A DNA stretch of 64,000 nt from Mytilinidion resinicola (Eukaryota; Ascomycota; Dothideomycetes; Mytilinidiales; Mytilinidiaceae). Made by a program: the position numbers and the translations under genes. Positions 22,364 to 31,279 of the stretch are shown piece after piece. Below the pieces are notes generated by a model, which was given only the letters and a program-made list of their open reading frames with translations, did not search any database and had not been told where the DNA came from. Location: contig NW_022985449.1 of NCBI RefSeq assembly GCF_010093595.1, forward strand, positions 617,410 through 681,409, written 5' to 3'. The first letter of the stretch is position 1. Each line of letters opens with the position of its first letter.

Positions 22364-24259
22364 TTACCTCATCGCCTTTTGTGTTCTCAAGAAGCCATCC
22401 AAATGCCCTGTCCTCTTCCTCTTATTCTTGCTCTTGCCGCTTGGCTCACTGTTGATCTCAAGATCATTTTCATGGTGGGCCGCCTCTTCAAATTTCTCCT
22501 GGTCGGCCGTATTTTGTCCCTCTGTCGTGCCCTCAGCGTCGTCATCAAAAGCAGAGGGCCAAGATCTGTTCATGACCTGCGGACTATTGCCATAAAGACC
22601 AGCTCGATAAGCGTTCTTCATGCCTCCAATGCAGATGTCGCGTCGCGTGGAGAAGTCGAACATTGGCTTTGGATAAGCAGTCAATCCGTCGATCGTCTCA
22701 ACAGTCCCGTCGCCTTTGATAATACATTTAGCCTTCCTTTGGTCTTGAACCGGGGCTTTCCACGGCTCATAAATGTACTTGGCAGGGAAGTCTTTCAGTT
22801 CTGGAACAAATTGACGGACAAAGTCGCCAGTCTTGTCAGTCTTCCGGGGAAAGGCAATTGGAGAATAACAGCGGTAGAACTGGGAGAAGAAAGCCGTGCA
22901 AGATAGCCATTGCCAGTTTCCAGTATTGCAAGCTGTTTCATGGTCGATGAGCAATTCTTCAAACACCTCAGCTCCTCTTTCCCAGTCGATGTAGCAGCCT
23001 CCTCTAGTAAGGAAGCAGGCCACGGAATGCCGAGCTAGATGGTGTATCCAACCTTCCTGCTTGAGCTGGCGCATAACGGCATCGATCCACGGGAAGCCCG
23101 TCCGACCAGTCTTCCAGCGCTGGAACCATTCCTCTGCCTCGAGGCTATCAATGTTATATTCGCCATTGATAAGGCCGTCCTTCTCATCAACTTGACTGCG
23201 AAGGTGCCAGGGAATGAAACGGCAGTGACCGTTTCCTACGGTTTGAGAGAAACTCCATCCCATCTTGGCTTGAGCGGCAAAGTACATGTCTCGAAATAGA
23301 AGCTGTCCGGTGAGACTAGCAGGCGGTTGAGATGCTTTACCCTTGTAGTTGTCCACAACATCTTGAACTCGCCAATAGAATTCGCGGCAACTCAGAGATC
23401 CAAAATGCAAGTGAGGACTTAGTAGCGTCGTAGATTGAGGTTCAAATGCGGTAGGTGCACTGTTGGGTTTTTCAAAAGTTGCAGTATATTGTTCGTTCTT
23501 GATGATTTTGTCGAGCGCGGCCAAAGCCCTCGTTTCTCCGCCGCGGTGTGGAGTAGTTGCTTGTTTGATACCGAGCTCTTCGATCGTGGGCACCGCAAGG
23601 TCGTTGTTGGGCCCTGAAAGCTTCGCATATGAATCCTCCTTTCCAGTGCGATGGATAGAGTTGAAGTCAGGCTCAGGGGTAGGTTGTGCTTGCTCGAAAT
23701 TGAGTGGCATGTCACCAGGATCTGGTATACACTTCGGCGCTGGTATGGGTCTTGGAATGTTGCCTACTTTCTCGCCTGAATGCTGCAATTGAGAAACGGT
23801 CATGGTTGGCTTGTTACCATTCGCTTTCACCACAGCGTCAGGATCCCATAGCGTCTTTCCATATTTTACAATCACTTGCACCCCGGCCTCTTTTGCCCTG
23901 CACATGACCTCCTCATCACGGGACCGCGCATATGCATCGGTGTCTTTCTCGAAAACTAAGTGCGTCACCTTCCACGCCTTGAATAGTTTCGGCAGCAGCG
24001 TCTGGGGCGCTTCCCGTAGAACATAAAGCTTAGACTTGGGGTTCAATTTTGCAATGCCATCAGAAAGATCCTGCTGGCAGTCGAGAAGATATTGCCATCG
24101 GTTTGATCCAACTCGCGCTCTGTACACGTAGTGTGGATCCCAGCACCATATCGGCCAGAAGCATTCTGGCTTCAGGTCCAGAGCTGCAGCAAGCGCGGGA
24201 GAGTCGTGAAGCCTGAGATCTGTTCGGAACCAGTAAATTACTCGAGGGTTGAGGGCCAT
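22364..24259 (-). CDS. (6-4) photolyase / animal-type cryptochrome
   Basis: Intronless, 631 residues. Members repair UV (6-4) photoproducts using FAD and blue light, and in some fungi also regulate light-responsive genes; the group includes the Cercospora PHL1 type. Seen: an N-terminal photolyase alpha/beta domain starting NPRVIYWFRTDLRLHDSPAL; a FAD-binding domain with SPHLHFGSLS (about 281-290), QLLFRDMYF, GRTGFPWIDAVMRQL and IHHLARHSVACFLTRGG (about 405-421), the last carrying the paired His typical of the (6-4) class; then NTGNWQWLSCTAFF and the conserved YDP-like region CYSPIAFPRK. The C-terminal 60 residues are charged, with a K-rich KNKRKRTG motif that may be a nuclear localisation signal. 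The first ATG lies right at the conserved start. Intact beside RIP-damaged DNA. Confidence 0.94.
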   Translation of the reverse strand: MALNPRVIYWFRTDLRLHDSPALAAALDLKPECFWPIWCWDPHYVYRARVGSNRWQYLLDCQQDLSDGIAKLNPKSKLYVLREAPQTLLPKLFKAWKVTHLVFEKDTDAYARSRDEEVMCRAKEAGVQVIVKYGKTLWDPDAVVKANGNKPTMTVSQLQHSGEKVGNIPRPIPAPKCIPDPGDMPLNFEQAQPTPEPDFNSIHRTGKEDSYAKLSGPNNDLAVPTIEELGIKQATTPHRGGETRALAALDKIIKNEQYTATFEKPNSAPTAFEPQSTTLLSPHLHFGSLSCREFYWRVQDVVDNYKGKASQPPASLTGQLLFRDMYFAAQAKMGWSFSQTVGNGHCRFIPWHLRSQVDEKDGLINGEYNIDSLEAEEWFQRWKTGRTGFPWIDAVMRQLKQEGWIHHLARHSVACFLTRGGCYIDWERGAEVFEELLIDHETACNTGNWQWLSCTAFFSQFYRCYSPIAFPRKTDKTGDFVRQFVPELKDFPAKYIYEPWKAPVQDQRKAKCIIKGDGTVETIDGLTAYPKPMFDFSTRRDICIGGMKNAYRAGLYGNSPQVMNRSWPSAFDDDAEGTTEGQNTADQEKFEEAAHHENDLEINSEPSGKSKNKRKRTGHLDGFLRTQKAMR

Positions 24260-24614
24260 TGGAGGCGACGTAGGCGCATCAAGAAAATTCCCACACTATT
24301 GTGAAGGGCAAGGCTTTGCAATTCAACTTTTTGATGCTTGCAGAAACGTGAGGATGAAACTGGAGGGCAGTCACTGGAGGGCAGTCACCGAAGGGACAAA
24401 GGCGTGCCAATGTCTTCTCGACCGCATTCCTGCTCTAACCGCAGCGGTAGACTCATGATGTCATCAAGCCGCGCCAGTACGCGCTGTCACGTTCCAGAGT
24501 CGAAATGATGAGATGAAGTCACAAAGTGGTGGATGATGAGAGGCCACGGAGCGTTGCGAGATCCCGGCTAAGTATAGCGTTGCATTTCTCCCCTTTGACT
24601 TCAGCCTCCACAGC
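24260..24614. promoter_or_regulatory. Divergent region, photolyase / AIG2-like pseudogene
   Basis: 355 bases between the photolyase start and the pseudogene start. It contains a direct repeat (CTGGAGGGCAGTCAC twice in tandem near 24361-24387). Presumed photolyase promoter; no light-response element is claimed. Confidence 0.45.
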
Positions 24615-25226
24615 ATGTACAAAATACTCTCCATAACGATACCGCCTCCGCCTCCACCTTCTCTTCCAAACGCTAGAATCATAGCTCCGTCGCCTCTATT
24701 GCCGCCGAATGCTTCTACGACCAACGCGTCTCGTTTAGAGAAGAAATTTCTCGTAACAGCCGCAAAAAAATCGAACGGTAGGACTGAAACATCAGAGTCG
24801 GCGTTCAGTACATGCTTCTTCTTCTTCTATGGCTGTTTGATGGACCCCGATGTACTCCAGACAGCTCTAGGATTTCCCCAAGCTCCCGTCGTCTGCGATT
24901 GCTGGGTTGAGGGCTTCTCGACGAAGACGTGGGGTATGTATCCGACACTGATACCCCGTTCACGCGGGAATATTCCAGGGACTACGTGAAATATCGATGA
25001 GGTATCACATTTCTTACGGCTTTAGGAGTATGAAACTTCAGCCTTTACTTAGTGCACTTGTGATATCGAGTTAGACAACGGAGAGACGATTCGTGATTGC
25101 CGCACTTTCTGCTGGGCTGGGACTCCTGGAAGCCACGATCTTAAGGAGGGGAGGTTCGATCTTGTGCGATATCAAGAGTATATCAAGGGTTCCGTCGTCT
25201 GTAAAGATCGGCTCATGCTAATCTAA
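24615..25226 (+). pseudogene. AIG2 / gamma-glutamylcyclotransferase-like protein, three premature stops
   Basis: One continuous frame of 204 codons carries the fold's landmarks in order: FFFYGCLMDPDVL (normally YGSLMDPDVL), WVEGFSTKTWGMYPTLIPRS, HFLRL-stop-EYETSAFT, CDIELDNGETIRDCRTFCWAG and EGRFDLVRYQEYIKGSVV. Three stops interrupt it: TGA at 24987, TAG at about 25023 and TAG at about 25053. Family patterns put Trp, Gln and Trp there, so each is reachable by one transition (TGG or CAG). A 40-bp intron could hide the first two, but it would delete conserved residues and leave the third, so I call it a pseudogene. Intact members are small acyltransferase/cyclotransferase-fold proteins of uncertain substrate. 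Confidence 0.78.
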
Positions 25227-25482
25227 ACTTTTGTGTCTATGCTCCGCATACTCCAGTCCATCATGTCTGCTTCCGCTTTCCAATTACCATCCACGGTCTG
25301 ACATGGGCCGCCGCTCAACTCGACATTCTGAGCCCAGCCATAGGTTTCAAGGAAACTAGTTGATGCTGTTCTTCAGTATGAAGGAGGTTCTACTCTTCTT
25401 TGCATGACCGGACTACCCTCTTCTCCTCGACCTACGCCAAGAGAAAACGGACGTGATTCTTGACCACAAATCGAGCATAATC

Positions 25483-26367
25483 TCAGCCCCACATTTCTTT
25501 AAGGAGCATCTCCACCCAAGCAAATTCGTTTCGAAATGGATCCAGTATTTGATCAATCCAATAATTCCAGTCGTCTTGCCATCGTCCACAAGCCCACACG
25601 GCTCTTGCATATTCCCAGTAGCTTGGATACCAGCCAGCATACTCCCAATCGATGATCACAAGCTCCAGGCGCTCAACGTTCCCTTGCTGCTTCAACCCTG
25701 TCGCTTTTGAAGAGAAGCGAACCATGATATTCTTCCGCTGGAGGTCTGCGTGTGCGAACACGGGGACGTGATTTCGAAACACTTCTTTAAAGGTACGCGA
25801 GTAGAAGTTTGCCTTGTGTTGAGAGAGGCCGTCTGCGACGTACTTTGCGATCATGGCCTCGTTCAAATCTGATTCCGTATCGAATGGCCCCCTGAATGGA
25901 TCTAACGGGTCCATTGTCCAAAACGGACCGTCGGGCAACCCGCGACGCCCAATGCTGCAGTATCCTCCAGGAGATTCTAGCTTCCGCATTTCCTCAAGAA
26001 TGGCTCGTAGTATTGAGCAGACGGCATCTTTTCTCGCTTCATCCATGTTTGGCCATTCCAAATCTAGTGTCCACCCTGAAATACGCTCCATGATGATGTA
26101 GCTGCAGCGTTTGTCGGGGCTCTGGAACAATGCATAAATGCGTGGCACTGGAACATTTGTTGATTTTCCTAGGAAGAGCGTTGTTTCTCCCTCCAGTAGG
26201 TCAACATGGACTCCATATTTGACAACGAAGTGATCGCCAACTACAGCGATTTTGCGCCCCGTGGTGTGTTGAATAGTTTCGGTTGCGGACTCAATTTCTT
26301 GCACTGTTGGTAAAGGTGCAGGAAAGCTTGCACTATCAGCGAAGTATGGTAGATTGATAGAGTTCAT
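25483..26367 (-). CDS. Aminoglycoside phosphotransferase (APH) / choline-kinase-like protein
   Basis: Intronless, 294 residues from the ATG at 26367; the frame is open 56 codons further upstream, but that part has no conserved features. APH-fold kinases phosphorylate small molecules; in fungi most are expanded and uncharacterised, so the substrate is unknown. Seen: the N-lobe GDHFVVKYG (Lys at about 50) with a Glu-containing helix, FLGKSTNVPVPRIYALFQ, and the hinge SYIIMERISGWTL; the catalytic loop HADLQRKNIMV (His206, Asp208, Asn213); and the metal-binding IIDWEYAGWYPSYWEYA (Asp240). The C-terminus is slightly short but complete. It lies between the AIG2-like pseudogene and the transposon block, and is the last intact gene before it. 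Confidence 0.88.
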   Translation of the reverse strand: MNSINLPYFADSASFPAPLPTVQEIESATETIQHTTGRKIAVVGDHFVVKYGVHVDLLEGETTLFLGKSTNVPVPRIYALFQSPDKRCSYIIMERISGWTLDLEWPNMDEARKDAVCSILRAILEEMRKLESPGGYCSIGRRGLPDGPFWTMDPLDPFRGPFDTESDLNEAMIAKYVADGLSQHKANFYSRTFKEVFRNHVPVFAHADLQRKNIMVRFSSKATGLKQQGNVERLELVIIDWEYAGWYPSYWEYARAVWACGRWQDDWNYWIDQILDPFRNEFAWVEMLLKEMWG

Positions 26368-26859
26368 GGTGGGGAATGTCGCAAGCTGAAGATAAGAGTC
26401 TAACAGTCGTGGTTTTGTTGTCGTGGAGGTGCACGGATACACGCACGGACCCCGTTGCCAAGAAAATGTTCTCGACCTCATTGATTCACTCTTGAGGCGG
26501 TGTCCAGGCTTCCTTGAACAAAAATAGCAGTCCACGAATCCGTGGTTCTGATTTCAGACTTCTTATCCCTAAGGTCCACACTTTTACTGTGCTTCTGTAG
26601 GCTGGTTTGGCGCCGCTGAGGTCCTCTGGTATGATACTCAAATTCGCATGATACCAGCTCTGGCAAGGCTGATAGCTCTCCGGGCCACCTCAGACGGTGT
26701 TCAACTGCCACTTTATGTTCAGCGGAGCCTGACATCTCACTTGATCATTCGCCCGAGTATGTTTCCCTGTCTAAAATGGCCGGAACGACAGAAATCACTC
26801 ATCAGCTATCAATAGTATTGCTAAGTGCTACTCATATTATTGTACTGCTATTTATGCTA
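26368..26859. other. Intergenic upstream of APH gene
   Basis: About 490 bases, normal composition changing to AT-rich near 26810. Probable promoter of the APH-like gene; no other feature supported. Confidence 0.4.
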
Positions 26860-27527
26860 GGGACTACTAATCGTACACCCCCTAATTCCTAGACGTACAC
26901 CCCCTTTTCACTCCATGTACACCCCCCCTCTTGGCGCTTCACCACCTTCTGATTGGCTCGGAGAGCCCGGAGCTTCCTCCGGGCATTCACCCTTACGTCT
27001 CTCTACACGTGATGCTATACGCGAGGCTGTACGTGATGCTATACACGAGGCCGTACGTGATGCTATACGCGAGGCCGTATGTGAGCTCATACGTGAGGCT
27101 ATACGTAAGCTCGTACGTGAGCTTGTACGTGAGTTTGTACGTGAACTTATACGTGAGCTTGTATGTGAGCTCGTACATAAGACTATATAAATCAGCATGG
27201 CTATACAGCCTCTCTGTTCTACGGCGCATTCTTTCCAATTCATGCAGTCGTATATACAGCTGTACGTAAGCTTGTACGTAAGCTTGTATATAAGGCTATA
27301 TATAAGGCTATACAAATCGGCATAATATAATTGCTTGTGTTGTACATGGCCGCATTTAGAGAGAGCATTCGGAATTAATAAGCAAGTTAAGCGAGCAAAT
27401 CGGAGGCTACGGAGCAGCCCTCCGAGCCAATTAGAAGGTGGTGAAGCGATAGGGGGGGGAGGGAGTGTACGTGTAGTGAAAAGGGGGTATACGTCTAGGA
27501 ATTAGGGGGTGTACGATTAGTAGTCCC
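26860..27527. mobile_element. Non-autonomous Mutator-like element M1 with about 100-bp inverted repeats
   Basis: A 668-bp element whose ends match as inverted repeats for about 100 bp. The left begins GGGACTACTAATCGTACACC and the right ends with its complement GGTGTACGATTAGTAGTCCC. Both repeats contain spaced ACCCCC blocks and end at an ATTGGCTCGGAG motif. The flanks do not show a clear long target duplication, only CTA on both sides. The interior is a 12-bp-periodic repeat and has no transposase. Related copies lie at 44160-44508 (right end only), 45453-46290 and 46741-46885. Assignment to the MULE group rests on TIR length and on copy M2. Confidence 0.75.
26999..27190 (+). repeat. 12-bp-periodic internal repeat of M1
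   Basis: Repeating units based on TACGTGAGCT / TACGCGAGGC / TACGTGATGC. The unit is a multiple of three with no stop in several frames, which creates repetitive open frames on both strands that should not be read as genes. A second, shorter tract of the same units occurs at about 27260-27310. Confidence 0.8.
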
Positions 27528-27534
27528 CTATATA

Positions 27535-29138
27535 TAATAGGTATATATATTATTATTAAATTCTATTACGCTAGTATAGCTCCTATTAGGGTCTATATAG
27601 CTGTTCTATCTAGGCTAGTTTATAGGGAGAAACCGTTTGCTGCTATACAGCGTTTAGATAAAAACCCCGTCCTCTGCAGTATATAGCGCTAAGCGCTCTT
27701 CTTATTATTATATAGCTATTAGGAACACGTAGTAGATCTATTAAGTCTACTACAGAATAAGCTATTATAATACGTTGTCCTAAATTTATCCGGGTTTATA
27801 GTCGTCCTCCTAGGCGCAGGTCGACTTAATTCCGAAGTATTAAGCTAGTTTAGCCAGCGTGTATTTATATCTACTCTATATATAAGATAAGTAAACTAGC
27901 TATAGTGCCCGCCTGCCCGGGCCCTATTCTAGGCTGCTCTTTCTATAATAACCTATATACTGCTAATTTACTTCTTAAGCCTATATATTATTACTTATAT
28001 ATAATAGTAGACTAATACGCGTATCTATTTATTTAGGCTATATAAATAGTATTACTAGTAAAGTGTTAATCCTTCTCCCTTTATAATAGCCGCTAGCTAT
28101 ACTAAATAAAAAGGCTATAAGGAATACGCTGTATACTTTCTATTCTATAGAGGCGCTATATAGGCTAAAGCTTATATAGCTATATAAAATAGGAAGTCTA
28201 TATATATACTCTCTATTTTCTCCTAGTATATAAAAGCACTATAAGCTAAAGCTCTATAGCTATATATAAAAAATAAAATAGGAAGGCTGTATACACACTC
28301 TATATATTTCCTATTTTACTACTACTATCTACTATAAGTCTACTAAGCGTCCGTAGAGGCCTAGAGCTAACTATTACTGCTATTATATACTATACTCTAT
28401 AACTTCTACCTCTACTAAAAGGCAGAAGCCCCTTTATATTATCTATAATACTTTTATAATAACAGGCTAACTATATTTTATAGATAGAGGTTATTACCTC
28501 TAATAACTTAACGCCGCGCAGCTATTATCCCTTCTGCCTACTAACTAAACTATTACTATCCTTACTTTTATAGCTATTAGCTCCTGGGTTCTAGTTATTT
28601 ACTTATTTATTCGCGATAGCGTCCGTCTATCTATCTATTTAGGTAGAGGCGTAAGTATAACTATATTAGTATAGAGGTATTCTATTATTTTAATAGATTA
28701 GTTCTATTACTTCTACTAGTAAATATAGGCACTAGTATAGCCCTAAGTTAGAATAGCCTGCCCGGATAATAGAATATTAGGTGGTTTTTAATCTAGTTCT
28801 CTGTTTTATTATAGTTATATAAAAGCTCTAATAAGGCTTTTATAAAAACTTTGCTATTCTAGCGGTGTTAAGTATAATATTTTTAAAGACGACCTTTAGC
28901 TATAACGCAACGCCGCTGCACTAGTAATAAACGTAATTTTTACTTTTATATAGACCTTACGGTTTAAATAGGATAGAAAGAAACCCCTGTATAATAACAC
29001 GGGTTAAATTACGGTTTAAATATTCCTTTTATAGTATATATATTAGTATTTTTAAAACTAAGTAGTTAAAATAGAAGCAGTTATAGTTTAAGCTCTTAAA
29101 TTGCTAATAAATAGATTTTATACCTAAATAACTACTAA
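27535..29138 (-). mobile_element. RIP-degraded LINE 3' end (copy A) and AT-rich DNA
   Basis: 27540-27870 matches, in RIP-mutated form, the 3' end of the Tad-like LINE at 30590-30895 and also 44530-44870 (shared GAGAAACCGTTTGCTGC, AAAACCCCGTCCTCTGC and CCTCCTAGGCGC blocks). On the minus strand the repeat ends with a TAA-rich tail at about 27540-27555, the expected LINE 3' terminus. From 27870 to 29138 the DNA is AT-rich with no readable frame. Confidence 0.6.
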
Positions 29139-30585
29139 TATACTTTATAAGCGAGTCGGCTATATAAGCGAGTTAGCCACCTTATTATATTTAGCTGCCT
29201 TAAACGTTAATTGCTTTATAACGCTAATAGATATTAACTAGATATAAGTTATAGCCTAATTTATAGCAACCTCTGCATCTTTTTTGCATATATAAGCGTT
29301 ATACCCTAGTTTGCCGGAGCGCGCTCCGGCTTACTGCCTTTTACTTTAAGCTGCCTTCTTAATTTTTTAAGCAGCTATTTAAAAGCCTGCTTTCTTTATT
29401 AGAGTTCCTTCCCTTTAAATCCGCTTTTTTTTGCGCGCCTTGCGCTTTATAGCAGCTTTATTTACCTTTTAAAGGCTAGCAACTATATCGCGCAGTAGCG
29501 TAGCTTTATATATTATAATTACAGCACCTTTAAAAAGGCTATTAAGCGAGTTAAAAATAGCTATAGGTAAGCTATTTTAATGTATTTAAATGCGATTATA
29601 AATTAAGGCTAATTAAAAGTTTAGCTTAAGAGTATTACTTAGTATTTTTAATTCCTATTAAGCCTTTATAGCAGGAGGCGATAGCGTATAAAGTATAATA
29701 TTAAGCTTTAAAAGTACTGCCTCTAGATTAAGCGGTATAAGGCCTGCGCCTTAAAAGCTTGCGTAAATATTACTCTTTATAATTAAGTTATAGAATACTA
29801 CTTTAAATACCGGCAGGAACTCTAGCTTTATAATATAATTAATATAGTAGCGTACTAGGTCCTTAATTTAGCGCCTGTATACCTTTTTTAATAGCGAAAA
29901 GCAGCTAATATTAAGCAGCTATAGCAGGTGCAATAAATACGGTAGTATATAGAAAGCAATAATATTGTTCTTCTTATAAATTTATTAGAATTTAAGCGAA
30001 ATATAGCTTTTATAGCTATTAATAATTAGCAGCCGATATATACCTATAGTGCGATCTTTTATATATATATTAAAATGCTGCAGCCAGGTAATACTAAGCT
30101 TATTTATTATCCAGCTATTATTACTTACTGCTATAACCTAGTCCGGTGGTATATTATCGCCCTTATACTATATAAAAAAATAGTACTTACCTGTAAAAAT
30201 AATAAATAGCGGGATAGCCTATCTATAGGTATTAATTCCTTAGATTATTATTATCTATTCGCAATTGCCTAGCTGTATAGCTTTTAGTTAATTGCGCTGC
30301 TTAGAGCCTGTTATAACTATACTTAATAAAATAACGCCTATTTAGAAGCCAGCTTTATTAAAGTTATATATATTATTATTAATAATGCTGTACTTTGCTT
30401 TTATATTATATATAAGCTTAAACTAATTGCTAATAACCTCTAGATCTTTATATAGAGCTTTTTAATAGTTATACTTTCGATTAAACTTTGTTTTAAGCTT
30501 ATTTATTCGCTTAATAAAGTTGTTTAGCCAGTTAATACCTACTTAGCTAGCACCGCGCTCGGCGAGTAGCTTATTAGCTATCTTT
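29139..30585 (-). mobile_element. Fot1/pogo-type transposon, second copy (P2), heavily RIP-degraded
   Basis: Reverse-oriented relative of P1. The end at 29139 has the P1 terminal repeat in two tandem copies (AAGCGAGTCGGCTAT then AAGCGAGTTAGCCACC), followed by blocks matching the complement of P1 18100-18460, for example the GGAGCGCGCTCCGG palindrome (29326-29339). The transposase is full of stops. No terminal repeat is seen at the other end, so the copy is truncated where LINE B's 3' tail begins. Confidence 0.72.
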
Positions 30586-31077
30586 TATATATTATTATTA
30601 AATTCTATTACGCTGGTGTAGCTCCCGTTAGGGTCCATGCAGCTGTTCTATCTAGGCTAGTTTACAAGGAGAAACCGTTTGCTGCCATGCAGCGTTCGGA
30701 TGAAAACCCCGTCCTCTGCGGTGTATAGCGCTGAGCGCTTTTCTCGTTGTTGTATAGCTATTAAGGACACGTGGTAGATCTATCAAGTCCACCACGGAAT
30801 AAGCCATCGTGATGCGTCTTCCTAAATCTGTCCGGGTTTTACAGTCGTCCTCCTAGGCGCGGGTCGAGTTGATTCCGGGGTAGTGAGCTGGTTTAGGATT
30901 AGCGTGAGGGCACGCGTGCTGTTGTTTCGCACGCGTGCCCTTCGTCAAGGCGTTGGTCCTTGAATTGAATGATGTATGAGGGGGTGGTGCTGTATAGGCT
31001 GCGATATATGTGGGGGCTGCGGTATACGGGTGGATACAGCTGTTGGGTGGGTGCGTGATATAGGCGGCGGTGGCGCT

Positions 31078-31256
31078 GTGCGTGCGTAGTGTGCGTAGTA
31101 TGCGTAGTGTGCGTAGTATGCGTAGTGTGCGTAGTATGCACAGTATGCATAGTATGCGCAGTATGCGTAGTATGCGTAGTATGCGTAGTGTGTGTAGTAT
31201 GCGCAGTATGCGTGGTATGCGTGGTATGCGTAGTATGCGTAGTATGCATAGTTATG
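31078..31256 (+). repeat. 9-bp minisatellite in the LINE 3' region
   Basis: About 19 units of TATGCGTAG and close variants (TGTGCGTAG, TATGCACAG). It gives repetitive open frames on both strands that are not genes. Confidence 0.88.
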
Positions 31257-31279
31257 TAAAGTTGTAGGAGGTGGAGTGC

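Noticed and set aside
24987..25026. A 40-bp intron removing the first two stops of the AIG2-like frame
   Set aside because: Too short for this genome, removes conserved residues and leaves the third stop.
26908..27315. Overlapping open frames on both strands coding repetitive Arg/Glu/Val or Tyr/Leu/Thr peptides
   Set aside because: They arise from the 12-bp periodic repeat inside M1; no domain, and all frames are open for the same reason.
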